This document shows positions 1-9,600 of a stretch of DNA of 64,000 nt, one piece after another (position 1 is the stretch's first letter; every line of letters begins with the position of its first letter). The stretch covers positions 1,636,001 to 1,700,000 of the forward strand of contig NZ_CP147404.1 of NCBI RefSeq assembly GCF_037201805.1, written 5' to 3'. The DNA is from Bacillus sp. FJAT-52991. GTDB taxonomy: Bacteria; Bacillota; Bacilli; Bacillales; Domibacillaceae. The notes under the pieces were generated by a model, which saw only the letters and a program-made list of their open reading frames with translations, was not told where the DNA came from and ran no database searches. Made by a program: the position numbers and the translations under genes.

Positions 1-2
1 TT

Positions 3-1190
3 GTTCGAGCTATTCTTGCTTCTGCTTTATTTCTCCAGGTAGGTATTTGGATTCGGAATTTTGCGGTGTTGCTTTTTATTATGGAACAAACGAATGGGGA
101 TCCATTTGCCGTTTCTATGATTTCTGTAGCGGAATTTGCGCCGATTTTTATTTTTTCTTTTATTGGTGGAACATTTGCTGATCGTTGGCGCCCAAAAAGA
201 ACGATGATTTGGTGTGATATATTAAGTGCATTATCGGTATTTGCCGTCTTACTAGCATTGATGGTTAGCACATGGAAACTGGTTTTCCTTGCCACGCTTA
301 TTTCATCTATTCTTTCACAGTTTTCCCAGCCTTCTGGCATGAAATTGTTTAAATTGCATTTGTCTGATTCTCTTGTTCAGGCCGCAATGTCTATTTATCA
401 AACAATTTTTGCTGTTTTTATGATCTTAGGTCCAGCACTTGGTACAGTGGTTTATCAAAATCTTGGCCTTTATGCTTCGATTTTCATAACAGGACTAGCC
501 TTTTTATTTTCAGCTTTAATGTTAGCCTTCATTCCAAAGGATCAACTGGCTGATGAGGCCGAAGAGAAAACTACTTTGCTTCAAGAAATGAAAAGTGGTG
601 TTCGGTACGTTTGGGACAGAAAAGTACTAAAGTTATTAGGTATTTGCTTTATGGCAGCAGGCCTTGGGATTGGATTAATTCAGCCGCTAAATATTTTTCT
701 TGTCATTGAACGGCTAGGATTAGAAAAAGAAAATCTACAGTGGTTATTAATGGTTAATGGAAGTGGAATGATTGTCGGTGGTGCTTTGGCGATGAGCTTT
801 TCTCAAAAAGTTTCACCTCAAAAAATGCTGATTATGGGTATGCTTATGAACGCGATGGGCATTAGTGTGATCGGTCTATCTTCCAACCTATGGCTCACAT
901 TAGGAGCAGAATTTATTTGTGGATTATTTATGCCATGTATTCAAATTGGGATAAACACAATGATTTTGCAAAATACAGAGGGGAACTTTATTGGCAGAGT
1001 AAACGGGATCTTAATGCCGCTTTTTACTGGTTCGATGGTTGTCACGATGAGTATAGCTGGTTCTTTAATGAACATGTTTTCGATTGTTCCATTATACCAA
1101 GCAGCGGCTGTTTTATTTATCATTGGTATGATTTTTATCTTACCTTTGTATCATATGAAAAGCCAAGCGAGTTCAAATGCTGTTCAATAG
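3..1190 (+). CDS. MFS drug-efflux-type transporter, 5' truncated by window edge
   Basis: The reading frame is already open at base 3 and runs to a TAG at 1188-1190, so the true start lies upstream of the window. About 395 residues are visible, consisting of many hydrophobic segments separated by short loops. A cytoplasmic loop carries the GTFADRWRPKR-type motif typical of the major facilitator superfamily between helices 2 and 3. A charged central loop (DQLADEAEEKTTLLQEMKSG) separates the two halves. The pattern resembles the MFS_3 group of proton-driven exporters; the substrate cannot be told. The GTG at 66 is internal, because the transmembrane segment upstream of it is in frame. Confidence 0.85.
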   Translation, partial: VRAILASALFLQVGIWIRNFAVLLFIMEQTNGDPFAVSMISVAEFAPIFIFSFIGGTFADRWRPKRTMIWCDILSALSVFAVLLALMVSTWKLVFLATLISSILSQFSQPSGMKLFKLHLSDSLVQAAMSIYQTIFAVFMILGPALGTVVYQNLGLYASIFITGLAFLFSALMLAFIPKDQLADEAEEKTTLLQEMKSGVRYVWDRKVLKLLGICFMAAGLGIGLIQPLNIFLVIERLGLEKENLQWLLMVNGSGMIVGGALAMSFSQKVSPQKMLIMGMLMNAMGISVIGLSSNLWLTLGAEFICGLFMPCIQIGINTMILQNTEGNFIGRVNGILMPLFTGSMVVTMSIAGSLMNMFSIVPLYQAAAVLFIIGMIFILPLYHMKSQASSNAVQ

Positions 1191-1208
1191 AAATCAAAAA
1201 ATTAGTGA

Positions 1209-1234
1209 AAAAAGGGAGGGAAAACTCCCTCTCT
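1209..1234 (-). terminator. Hairpin terminator downstream of the LysR gene
   Basis: GGGAG/CTCCC arms around a short A-rich loop, followed on the minus strand by a run of six T. It lies beyond the stop of the minus-strand LysR gene and may also serve the incoming MFS gene. Nothing gene-like is seen in the remaining bases to 1359. Confidence 0.5.
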
Positions 1235-1359
1235 TCATTATTTCGTTTTAAATGGTCAGACAGTTTGAGAGAAAGTGCTTACTATGAAACCAAGAAACAA
1301 CACTAAGGCTTTGTTTTCCTTGTTTTGTCGGTCGGGTCACTTGTTATGACGTTAAATCT

Positions 1360-2283
1360 TTAAACGAAAGACTCAATGATCCAGTTATGTTCAACTAATC
1401 CATCATTTTCTTGTGTTAAAAGGAGTTGAATGAATTCCTCTACAACAGGAGGGAGATAGCGATTTTTAACCGTCAGTAAATAAATTGTTCGAAAGATCGC
1501 TTCATCTTGAATGGATTTATAAATAATATCATCACTTCGATAGCTTTTAATAGAATTGATTGGCAGTAACGCAATTCCAACGTTATATTCAATTAAACGA
1601 CAGGCCATTTCAAACCGTTCGATTTCAAATTGAATTTTTAAGGACAAGTTGTGACGCTGAAACATTTGAATTAAATTCTCTCTTGTTTGCAAACCATGTG
1701 TACTGACAATAAAGGCTTCTGTCGCAAGATCTTCTAAGTAAAGGTGTTGGTAATTAGCTAATGGATGATTTTTATGCATTGCTACAACAAGAGGCTCGGA
1801 ATAAAGTTCTTGAACATGAATTAAATCAGATTTAATTTTATGGTTGGAAATAACAAAATGAATATCCAACCGATTTAAGGCTTGAATAATGCTGTCTGGA
1901 GAGAGCATTTCTTTTAATTCTACTTTTAGTTTAGGATGTTGTTTCGTATAGTCAGCGACCATTTTAGGAAGCCAGTTTCGAACGGATTCAATTAAACCAA
2001 TCGATAATTTTCCTTCCCCCATTTGTTGAATTTCCTCAATCTCCATTTCTACATTATGCACGTGTTGGAGGATTTCTCGTGCCCGATTGTAAAAACGCTT
2101 TCCAGGTTCGGTTAATTCAATCCCCTTTGCTGTTCGTTCAAATAACGAAAATTTTAATTCTTCTTCTAATTTTTTTATGGAATGACTGAGAGAAGGCTGG
2201 GAAATATGCAGAAGAATAGCAGCTTTTGAAATGCTTTGTTCTTGGGCTGTTACGACAAAATATTGCAATTTACGAAAATCCAT
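1360..2283 (-). CDS. LysR-family transcriptional regulator
   Basis: 307 residues, a normal LysR length. The N-terminal winged helix-turn-helix (about residues 1-60) shows SISKAAILLHISQPSLSHSI followed by LEEELKFSLFERT, the family hallmark. Residues 90-295 form the periplasmic-binding-protein-like effector domain. The gene is divergent from gltS with only about 130 bp between them, the usual arrangement for a LysR protein controlling its neighbour and itself. I infer that it regulates glutamate uptake. It resembles the GltC/CitR/YwbI group, but the effector cannot be assigned from sequence. An ATG start is preceded by AGGAGCG on the minus strand. Confidence 0.85.
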   Translation of the reverse strand: MDFRKLQYFVVTAQEQSISKAAILLHISQPSLSHSIKKLEEELKFSLFERTAKGIELTEPGKRFYNRAREILQHVHNVEMEIEEIQQMGEGKLSIGLIESVRNWLPKMVADYTKQHPKLKVELKEMLSPDSIIQALNRLDIHFVISNHKIKSDLIHVQELYSEPLVVAMHKNHPLANYQHLYLEDLATEAFIVSTHGLQTRENLIQMFQRHNLSLKIQFEIERFEMACRLIEYNVGIALLPINSIKSYRSDDIIYKSIQDEAIFRTIYLLTVKNRYLPPVVEEFIQLLLTQENDGLVEHNWIIESFV

Positions 2284-2377
2284 AAGACGCTCCTTTTTAC
2301 TAGGTATAGAAAAAAACTATATCAGTATTGAAATGTAGTATTAGAATATATATACTGTCTTTTGTATACTATACTAT

Positions 2378-2391
2378 AGCAAACGCTTACA
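2378..2391 (-). promoter_or_regulatory. Candidate cre (CcpA) site in the gltS control region
   Basis: Read on the minus strand the 14 bases are TGTAAGCGTTTGCT, one base off the usual TGWAARCGNWWNCA catabolite-responsive element. It sits between the TATACT repeats (2352-2376) that probably hold the promoter and the gltS ribosome binding site, where CcpA binding would block transcription. The surrounding ATAC-N8-GTAT sequence could be part of the LysR site. Confidence 0.4.
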
Positions 2392-2416
2392 GCAAGAATA
2401 ACTAAGGAGTGTGTAT

Positions 2417-3607
2417 ATGGAATTTAACCAAGTAACAAGTTTGTTTTTGGCTATATTAGTATTTATGATAGGCTCTTTCCTAATTAAAAAAATCCCATTA
2501 TTCGATAGATTTTGCATACCGGCCCCAGTTGTCGGAGGTTTATTCTTTGCAATCATCGTAACAATCTTAAACCAACTTAACATCGTGGAGATTACGATTG
2601 ATACATCATTGCAAAGTCTGTTTATGCTAGCTTTCTTCACTACGGTTGGTTTAGGAGCGAGTACAACCTTACTTAAAATTGGTGGGAAATTACTACTGAT
2701 TTATTGGGGCATGTGTACAATTCTAGTTTTCATGCAAAATGTCATTGGAATTTCGTTATCTAAATTAATGGATATCAATCCGTTAATCGGTATTTTATGC
2801 GGTCCGGTTTCTATGTCAGGTGGGCATGGAGGAGCGGCTGCTTACGGTGGCACGATGGAAGAACTTGGATTTGCAACAGCGACAACGATCGGAGTTGCTG
2901 CGGCTACATTAGGTCTTGTCTGTGGTGGTCTAGTTGGTGGACCAACAGCGGGATACTTAATGAAGAAGTACAATTTGAAATCAGATACCGACAAAGTAGA
3001 AAAAATGGAAGAGCCGAAAAAGGAACATTTAGTGCGATTAAGTGATGAAAAAACATGGATGCGTCAAATGTTTCTAGTCACGTTCTGTATGGCTCTTGGT
3101 TCCTATTTAAGTGAATTATTTGCCAGCGCAACAGGTTTAACATTGCCTACTTATGTTGGAGGTATGCTTGTAGCTGTTATTGCTCGTTTTATCATTGATA
3201 AGGTGAACGAAGATTTCATCAATATGCCAACTGTGCAAATCATCGGCGATATTTCTTTAAATATCTTCTTGGCAATGGCATTAATGAGCATTAAACTTTG
3301 GGAAATTGCAGACCTTGCGTTACCAATGTTATTAATTATTGCAGCACAAGTTATCTTTATTACGCTTTTCACTGTGTTTATTGTTTTCCGTGTACTAGGG
3401 AAAAATTACGATGCAGCTGTTATGGTCAGTGGAATGCTCGGACACGGTCTTGGAGCCACTCCGAATGCGATGGCGAATATGTCTGCTGTTACATCAAAAT
3501 TTGGTCCGTCAAGAAACGCCTTTTTGATCGTGCCAATCGCCGGCTCCTTCTTAGTTGATATCGTAGCGATGCCGATTATTTTAACAAGTATAGAATTATT
3601 TAAGTAA
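2417..3607 (+). CDS. gltS: Sodium/glutamate symporter
   Basis: 396 residues with about ten to twelve hydrophobic segments and an inverted-repeat layout. Glycine-rich re-entrant motifs GPVSMSGGHGGAAAYGG (first half) and GMLGHGLGATPNAMAN (second half) are signature stretches of the GltS (ESS) family, which imports glutamate with Na+. A charged cytoplasmic loop (KSDTDKVEKMEEPKKEHLVR) separates the halves. I chose ATG 2417 over the in-frame GTG at 2411 because AAGGAG at 2404-2409 is 7 bases upstream of it. The gene is monocistronic, ending in a terminator, and is divergent from a LysR gene. Confidence 0.93.
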   Translation: MEFNQVTSLFLAILVFMIGSFLIKKIPLFDRFCIPAPVVGGLFFAIIVTILNQLNIVEITIDTSLQSLFMLAFFTTVGLGASTTLLKIGGKLLLIYWGMCTILVFMQNVIGISLSKLMDINPLIGILCGPVSMSGGHGGAAAYGGTMEELGFATATTIGVAAATLGLVCGGLVGGPTAGYLMKKYNLKSDTDKVEKMEEPKKEHLVRLSDEKTWMRQMFLVTFCMALGSYLSELFASATGLTLPTYVGGMLVAVIARFIIDKVNEDFINMPTVQIIGDISLNIFLAMALMSIKLWEIADLALPMLLIIAAQVIFITLFTVFIVFRVLGKNYDAAVMVSGMLGHGLGATPNAMANMSAVTSKFGPSRNAFLIVPIAGSFLVDIVAMPIILTSIELFK

Positions 3608-3612
3608 TGAGA

Positions 3613-3639
3613 AACCTGCAGATCATTCTGCGGGTTTTT
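3613..3639 (+). terminator. Terminator of gltS
   Basis: AACCTGCAG and CTGCGGGTT arms (one G-U pair) with a six-base loop, followed by TTTTTG. Confidence 0.75.
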
Positions 3640-3820
3640 GTTATTTTGAAAAATTTTCATCCTTGTTTTTGAGTGTTGAAAGTAGAGCTGGAAGAAACGA
3701 AAAACATTCATTTAACCTTATTATGGATATTGATGTAGAAGCTTATTTTAATGAATAAAACCGGTGAACGATTAATCGCACTGTTCTAATAGAAAAAATT
3801 ATGATATATTAGAATAATGC

Positions 3821-3994
3821 AAGTCCACTAGGGGTGTCGATTGACTGAGAGAGGGATATTCCTCAACTCTTTGAACCTGAACTGGGTCATACCAGCGTAG
3901 GGAAGTACGGACAAGTGCCATCATTTGATGTGATTTTCTCACTTAAATGTTGGTTCTTACACCCCCCTTGGATTAAAAGAAAGGGGATTTTTTT
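3821..3994 (+). promoter_or_regulatory. TPP (THI-box) riboswitch controlling thiT
   Basis: The aptamer core is at about 3821-3915. It contains the invariant CTGAGA (3845-3850) and GAACCTGAACTGGGTCATAC, followed by CCAGCGTAGGGAAGT. P1 is closed by GTCC near 3823 and GGAC near 3909. Downstream, CCCCTT at 3964-3969 pairs with AAGGGG at 3981-3986, which is also the ribosome binding site, 8 bases before the thiT ATG. A run of seven T sits between the site and the ATG. The same hairpin could therefore hide the ribosome binding site or terminate transcription when thiamin pyrophosphate is bound. Confidence 0.95.
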
Positions 3995-4567
3995 ATGGAC
4001 AGAAACAAGCTAGTGACGATGATTGAAATAGCCGTCATGGCTGGTTTAGCACAAATTTTAAGTGTTTTTGAATTTGGTGCATTATGGGCATATGGAGGTT
4101 CTATCTCCCTCGTAATGGTTCCGATCTTTTTAATGGCCTATCGTCGCGGCTTAAAAGCAGGTATTTTGACGGGGCTGATTGTTGGGATATTAGATTTAGT
4201 GATGGGGGCTACCGTGGTTCACCCCGTACAATTGGTGTTAGATTACCCATTAGCTTATGCCGTTCTTGGTTTAGCAGGAGTGATGGCAACCAAATCAGAA
4301 ATAAATTTACGTCGGATTATGAGTGGATTGCTACTTGGTACATCCCTTCGATTAGCTTGTCATTTTGCTTCAGGCGTTATTTGGTTTGGAGAATATGCTC
4401 CAGATGGATGGCCAGTTGCTTGGTATTCATTCCTATACAATATATCTTATTTAATTCCAGAGATGCTTATTACAGCAGTTGTTCTTGTGTTTCTTCATAA
4501 AACGTCACCAAGCTTTTTTAAACATTCAGCTTCTTCCATTCAAGGTGTAACAAGTGTAAAGATGTAA
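3995..4567 (+). CDS. thiT: Thiamine transporter ThiT (ECF S-component)
   Basis: 190 residues with six hydrophobic segments, the normal size for the YuaJ/ThiT family. These bind thiamine in the membrane and work with a shared ECF energising module encoded elsewhere. Family traits include the N-terminal MIEIAVMAGLAQILS helix, GGSISLVMVPIFLMAYRRG, and the C-terminal stretch GEYAPDGWPVAWYSFLYN, which lies where thiamine-contacting residues fall in the family. The TPP riboswitch directly upstream confirms the vitamin B1 assignment. The gene is alone in its transcript. Confidence 0.95.
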   Translation: MDRNKLVTMIEIAVMAGLAQILSVFEFGALWAYGGSISLVMVPIFLMAYRRGLKAGILTGLIVGILDLVMGATVVHPVQLVLDYPLAYAVLGLAGVMATKSEINLRRIMSGLLLGTSLRLACHFASGVIWFGEYAPDGWPVAWYSFLYNISYLIPEMLITAVVLVFLHKTSPSFFKHSASSIQGVTSVKM

Positions 4568-4572
4568 TGATC

Positions 4573-4607
4573 AAAGACCTAGATGACAAATTGTTATTTA
4601 GGTCTTT
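4573..4607 (+). terminator. Terminator of thiT
   Basis: Perfect 9-bp arms AAAGACCTA/TAGGTCTTT around a 17-base loop, just after the stop codon. Confidence 0.75.
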
Positions 4608-4630
4608 GTTGTTTGTGGTTCCTTTGAACG

Positions 4631-4673
4631 AAGTGAATTTTCAATCAGTGGGGGCTTATAGCCGGTTAATACG
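4631..4673 (+). repeat. Short form of a 145-bp palindromic repeat (see 49825-49969)
   Basis: This segment carries TCAATCAGTGGGGGCTT directly joined to CTTATAGCCGGTTAATACG. Both halves occur, in the same order, at the two ends of the minus-strand copy at 49825-49969, but there they are separated by about 100 bases. It reads as an internal deletion between two GTGGGGG(T)CTT repeats. Confidence 0.6.
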
Positions 4674-4731
4674 AGATAAAAATGATATAATGAGAGACTA
4701 CATAACAGAGTAAGGAGACGAACAAGATTTG

Positions 4732-5484
4732 ATGAAACTAGTTTCTTGGAATGTAAATGGCTTGCGAGCTTGTGTAAAAAAAGGATTTCTAGATTATTTT
4801 CATGAAGTAGATGCGGATATTTTCTGTTTACAGGAAACGAAATTACAGGCGGGGCAAATTGATTTGGAGTTGGAAGGGTATGAGCAATATTGGAATTATG
4901 CAGAGAAGAAAGGATACTCTGGAACAGCCGTATTTACGAAACAGCGGCCTTTATCAGTTTCGTATGGGGTCGGAGATAATGAAGACGAAGTGGAAGGAAG
5001 AATTATTACTTTAGAATTTGATCAATTTTATCTTGTGAATATCTATACGCCTAATGCGAAACGTGATCTTTCACGATTGGCCGAAAGATTAGAGTGGGAA
5101 GATGAGATGCGCGTTTACTTAAAAGAGTTAGATCAGGTAAAGCCGGTGATCTTATGCGGGGACTTAAATGTTGCTCACCAAGAGATTGATTTAAAAAACT
5201 ATAAAACGAATCGAGGAAATTCTGGTTTTACAGACGAAGAACGAGAGAAGATGACGAAGCTGCTCACAGCTGGTTTTGTCGATAGTTTTCGATATTTCTA
5301 TCCAGAAACAACAGATTCCTATACGTGGTGGTCTTATATGAATAAGGTGAGAGAGAGAAATATCGGTTGGCGGATTGATTACTTTATTGTATCTGAGCGA
5401 CTCACTTCGAGATTACATAAGGCGTCCATTCATTCTCATATCCTCGGAAGCGATCATTGCCCAGTAATATTGGAGCTACGGTGA
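4732..5484 (+). CDS. exoA: Exodeoxyribonuclease III family AP endonuclease
   Basis: 250 residues, matching B. subtilis ExoA in length. It cuts DNA at abasic sites and removes 3' blocks in base excision repair. Active-site motifs in order: WNVNGLR (residues 6-12), LQETK with the metal-binding Glu near 35, YTPNAKRD, GDLNVAHQEIDL (Asp/Asn pair near 141-143), WRIDYF and the closing GSDHCPV. An in-frame TTG at 4729 is adjacent; AAGGAG at 4712-4717 could serve either, and I prefer the ATG because family members begin MKLxSWNVNG. It is a single gene between terminators. Confidence 0.95.
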   Translation: MKLVSWNVNGLRACVKKGFLDYFHEVDADIFCLQETKLQAGQIDLELEGYEQYWNYAEKKGYSGTAVFTKQRPLSVSYGVGDNEDEVEGRIITLEFDQFYLVNIYTPNAKRDLSRLAERLEWEDEMRVYLKELDQVKPVILCGDLNVAHQEIDLKNYKTNRGNSGFTDEEREKMTKLLTAGFVDSFRYFYPETTDSYTWWSYMNKVRERNIGWRIDYFIVSERLTSRLHKASIHSHILGSDHCPVILELR

Positions 5485-5487
5485 AAC

Positions 5488-5512
5488 AATCCCCTTTTTT
5501 GAGAAGGGGATT
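5488..5512. terminator. Bidirectional terminator between exoA and the endonuclease gene
   Basis: AATCCCCTT/AAGGGGATT arms with a T-rich loop; it overlaps the stop codon of the convergent gene by two bases. Confidence 0.65.
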
Positions 5513-6452
5513 ATTTCATTGGGAATACTAACTTAGCCGCAAGCTCCGGATGATCGATAAAAGGGTTGCGGTTTCCTTGAATGCGATAAATGGCTCGATT
5601 TCGATGCTTTTCATAAATACTAACTGGAAATTGTTCATGCCAACTGATTAATAGGGATAGATTAATTTGTTTTAAAAATGATTTTCGAATCGTATGTGGA
5701 TAACGCAGCAAAAAGTAAAGCATCGCTCGAGCAACGGTTCCTTTTCCATTTTCAGGTTCAAATCCACCGTTTGTAGCTACTCCACAGCGGTTTTGAATTC
5801 TTTCCTGTGGTGATTCCGGTTCGTAAAAAGAAAAATCGAAATAAGGAAAGTTGGAGCGGGCTGTATTACATTCGGGCTGACAGACAAATAAATGATGCAG
5901 ATCCCCTTTCATTGGTTCCTTGCCTCTAAACCACGACTGGGGAACGATATGCTCCGTATTAAACTTTAACTCAGAATCAATGTTTTTTATTTTGGTGTCG
6001 ATCCCAAGACCGAATTTTTTGGAACAATTGAGTAAGATTTGAAATTCTACAAATCTTTTTTTAATAGTTTCATAGTCTTCTTCTAACATCGTTTGCGGGT
6101 CCTTATTTTCACCGGAGTAAATACTTTTGACGGCTCCATCTGGCTGTAAGTCAACCCATGTATATAAATAGTGATCCTTACTTAAAAAATAGGGAACACG
6201 CCATTTATGTGTGCGTGTCACTAATTCATGATATTGATTAAAAAGGGATTTACCGTCATTTGAGCGGAGACTAACAGAGCGATAATAGTGGCGAATATCC
6301 CGTTCGTCTATTTTTTCAGGGTAATAAAGATCCCCATCCTTTTTGATTTTTCCTTTATTCTCTTTTAATTTAGTTAGTGGTATATGAACGTCCTTCTGGT
6401 ACCATTCTTGCAGTTCGCTAAAGCTTTCTCGTAACGTTGGGTGATTATCCAT
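5511..6452 (-). CDS. Endonuclease I family nuclease
   Basis: 313 residues. The segment NTEHIVPQSWF (about residue 170-180) followed by GDLHHLFVCQPECNTARSNFPYF matches the His-metal finger nuclease core of the endonuclease I family (B. subtilis YurI/Bsn, E. coli EndA). Unlike those secreted enzymes, this one has no signal peptide: the N-terminus is hydrophilic (MDNHPTLRESFSELQEWY). It may therefore act inside the cell or leave it by another route. The start is fixed by GAGGCG 8 bases upstream of the ATG on the minus strand. Specificity for DNA versus RNA cannot be told. Confidence 0.8.
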   Translation of the reverse strand: MDNHPTLRESFSELQEWYQKDVHIPLTKLKENKGKIKKDGDLYYPEKIDERDIRHYYRSVSLRSNDGKSLFNQYHELVTRTHKWRVPYFLSKDHYLYTWVDLQPDGAVKSIYSGENKDPQTMLEEDYETIKKRFVEFQILLNCSKKFGLGIDTKIKNIDSELKFNTEHIVPQSWFRGKEPMKGDLHHLFVCQPECNTARSNFPYFDFSFYEPESPQERIQNRCGVATNGGFEPENGKGTVARAMLYFLLRYPHTIRKSFLKQINLSLLISWHEQFPVSIYEKHRNRAIYRIQGNRNPFIDHPELAAKLVFPMK

Positions 6453-6627
6453 GTGATCGCCTCAATTATATAGATTACCTTTTATCCTACCATAATGTGA
6501 TCTTTCTATCATGAAAAACGACTTAACCGTAAGACACCCGCATTGGACATCGCCCTCTAGATTTTTTACACTAAATAGAAACGTAATTATTCTTCGATGA
6601 TTCATATGTAAAGGAGGTTTCTGTTGC

Positions 6628-9600
6628 ATGCTGAATGAACAGTTGCAGGAGTGGCTGACAAGTCAGCGACCTACTCGCACTTTATTGCTTGAAAGTATAA
6701 CGCAATTAAGAAGAACAATGTTGGAAAAAGAAGATCTTACTCTTGCAAAAAAATGCTCAGATTTAATTGAAAAGCTTGAGAATATGGAGTATGTAATTGC
6801 CTTTTGCGGCCATTTCTCTGCTGGTAAATCTTCGATGATTAATGAACTCATGGGCGAAAATCTATTGCCTTCTAATCCCATCCCAACGAGTGCGAACGTC
6901 GTTAAGGTGAAAGCGGGGGAACCATATGCCAAAGTGAGCTTTAAAGAGCAGGGGATGAAACAGTTTCCGTTTCCCTATGATATCAAGATGATTCAAGCTT
7001 ATTGTGTCAATGGAGATGTGGTAGATGAAGTGGAGATCTCTCATCCTGTCGAGCACTTGCCGAAAGGAGTGTCTATTTTAGATACGCCCGGTATTGATTC
7101 TACAGATGATGCGCACCGTGTCAGTGCAGAGTCTAAGCTTCATATAGCGGACATGGTATTTTATATGATGGACTATAATCATGTGCAGTCGCCTGTGAAT
7201 TTTGAGTTTTGTCAGCGCTTGGCGGATATGGGGAAGGAATGTTATTTGATTATTAATCAAATTGATAAGCATCTGGCCTTTGAGTTATCTTTTGATGAAT
7301 TTGTGCACAGAATTCGTTCTTCCTTTGATGAACATTCCATCCCTTATAAAGAGATTTACTTTGCTTCTTTGAAAGAGGAGGATCATCCACATAATCAAGT
7401 ACATAAATTGAAGGTGTTATTAAGTGAAAAATTGACTATGCGCAAACAGATCATCATTGAACATGTCATGATGGAAGCTTTATTCATAGCTTTGGAATTT
7501 TACCATCATCAAACAGAGAAAGACAAAGAGAAAAAAGAATCATTGGAACAATTATTGGCGAATGTTCGGTCCATAACGGAGTTAGAAGAGGATTTAATCG
7601 ATGTTTTGCGTCAAGAGGAAACGATGAAGCACCGTGGACAAAAGTATCTTCAGCTATTTGATCAAGAACTAGACACGATCTTTAACAATGCGAAACTGAT
7701 GGATTATTATACACGAATCTTAGTAAGAGAATTCTTAGAATCGCGAGAGCTTACTTTTCGCGTGAAAGGTCTTTTTTCTAAAAAGAAAACGCAAAAAGAA
7801 CGGACGGAGCGGTTGAATCGTTTTTACAAAGCGATCAATGAAAATCGGTTAGCCTACATTGATATCCCTCTGAAAAAAGCGATACCAGCTTTTTTGTCTG
7901 ATTTTGGTTTATTAAATGAGGAACTGCAAGAGAAGATTCGTCAATTACAAGTGGAATTTCCTCCATCATTTTTAGAAGAAAAAGTAAAACGAGGGGCTGT
8001 TTTAAGTGGAGATTACGTATTGACCTATGCCAAAGATGTGACGCGGGAACTGCAGCTACTATATCATCGTTCACTAATGCCGCTGATTGAACCATTAGAG
8101 AGACAAGCACATATCAATGCCAAAAAGAAAAAAGAGCAGTTGAAACAAGAAAGAGAGGAATTAGAACAGAAAAAGCAGGCGTGGGAAGAATGGGTCCAGT
8201 TAAATGAACAGCATGAAGCATTGTATCAGGACTTACTAGATTTGCTTGAAATGCAAGGGGAGGAAACGTTCACGGAAGATGCTTTTATTGCGTTTGATGG
8301 CCCACGCCTTCATAAGCGCAAAAAATCGAGAAAGATCGTCTCGATTGGCGAGGTATCTCGTGAATGGCATAAGCAAGCAGACGAACAGTTATTTGTCCCT
8401 GTTCCTTTAGATGAAGATATTCGGAAATTACATCGCCAAACAGAGGCATTAGCGACTATCAATGGGATGGAAACCGTGGTCGATCATCTGCGATTGAGAC
8501 TCAAGCGTTTAGAGACGAACCAGTACACGGTGGCTTTATTTGGGGCATTTAGTGCCGGGAAATCATCGTTTGCCAATGCCTTGCTTGGCGAACAGGTCCT
8601 TCCTGTTTCCCCGAACCCAACAACGGCTGCTATCAATGAAGTGCGCGCTCCTAATCAGGCGTATTCACATGGTACAGTGATCATTCAGTTTAAAACAGAA
8701 GAACAGCTATTGAAAGATATGAATCAAGCACTTGAACTGAGTGAGCAAACGATCGAACATTTTGATGACCTACATACGCTCTTTGAAAAGCATGATCGAA
8801 TGATGCAAGAGTGGAAAGAGCAAAAGGAAGATGAAACTAGTACAAACAAACAGGGGAAAGAGAATGAAGTGATTCTTCCGCCATTGATTCATTTACCGAA
8901 CGAGCAATTTACCTTTTTACGATCTGCGCTAAAGGGTTATCCATTGATGAGTAAGCGTTTAGGCCAAAAAGAAATTCAGACGATTGAATCGTACGGAGAC
9001 TATGTGAGTGTAGAAGAAAAAGCTTGCTTTGTGGAAAAAATCAAGATGTATTATTCCTCACCTTTTACCGAGCAAGGAATGGTTCTTGTGGATACACCAG
9101 GAGCTGGGTCCATGAATGCTCGCCATACAGAAATGGCTTTTAATTATATGGCTGAGGCGGATTCAGTCGTCTTTGTGACGTATTATAATCATGCCTTTTC
9201 GCGTACAGATCAAGAATTTCTGATTCAATTAGGGCGAGTGAAGGATTATTTTGAACACGACAAAATGTTTTTTGTAGTCAATGCCGCGGACTTAGCAGAA
9301 TCAAAACAAGACTTATTGGATGTGCTTCATCATGTAGAAAAGAATTTATTAACATGCGGCATTCATAAAGCGCGCATTTACCCACTATCTAGCCATCTGT
9401 CACTTTATGCTAAAAAAGCAGCATCCAGTTGTTTAAGTGGGGAAGAAGAAGCCCGATATAGAAAGGTGCTACAGATTGGAGCAGATGACAAGCTTTTAAA
9501 TCCACAACAAGTTTTAGAACTCTCTGGAATGAGCTTGTTTGACGAGCAGTTCATTCCTTTTACAAAGCAACAATTAGCTTTATCTACTCTCCGGCATGCT

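Noticed and set aside
890..1306. Long plus-strand frame overlapping the MFS gene
   Set aside because: It lies mostly inside the MFS gene in another frame, has no ribosome binding site and gives a low-complexity, unmotivated protein.
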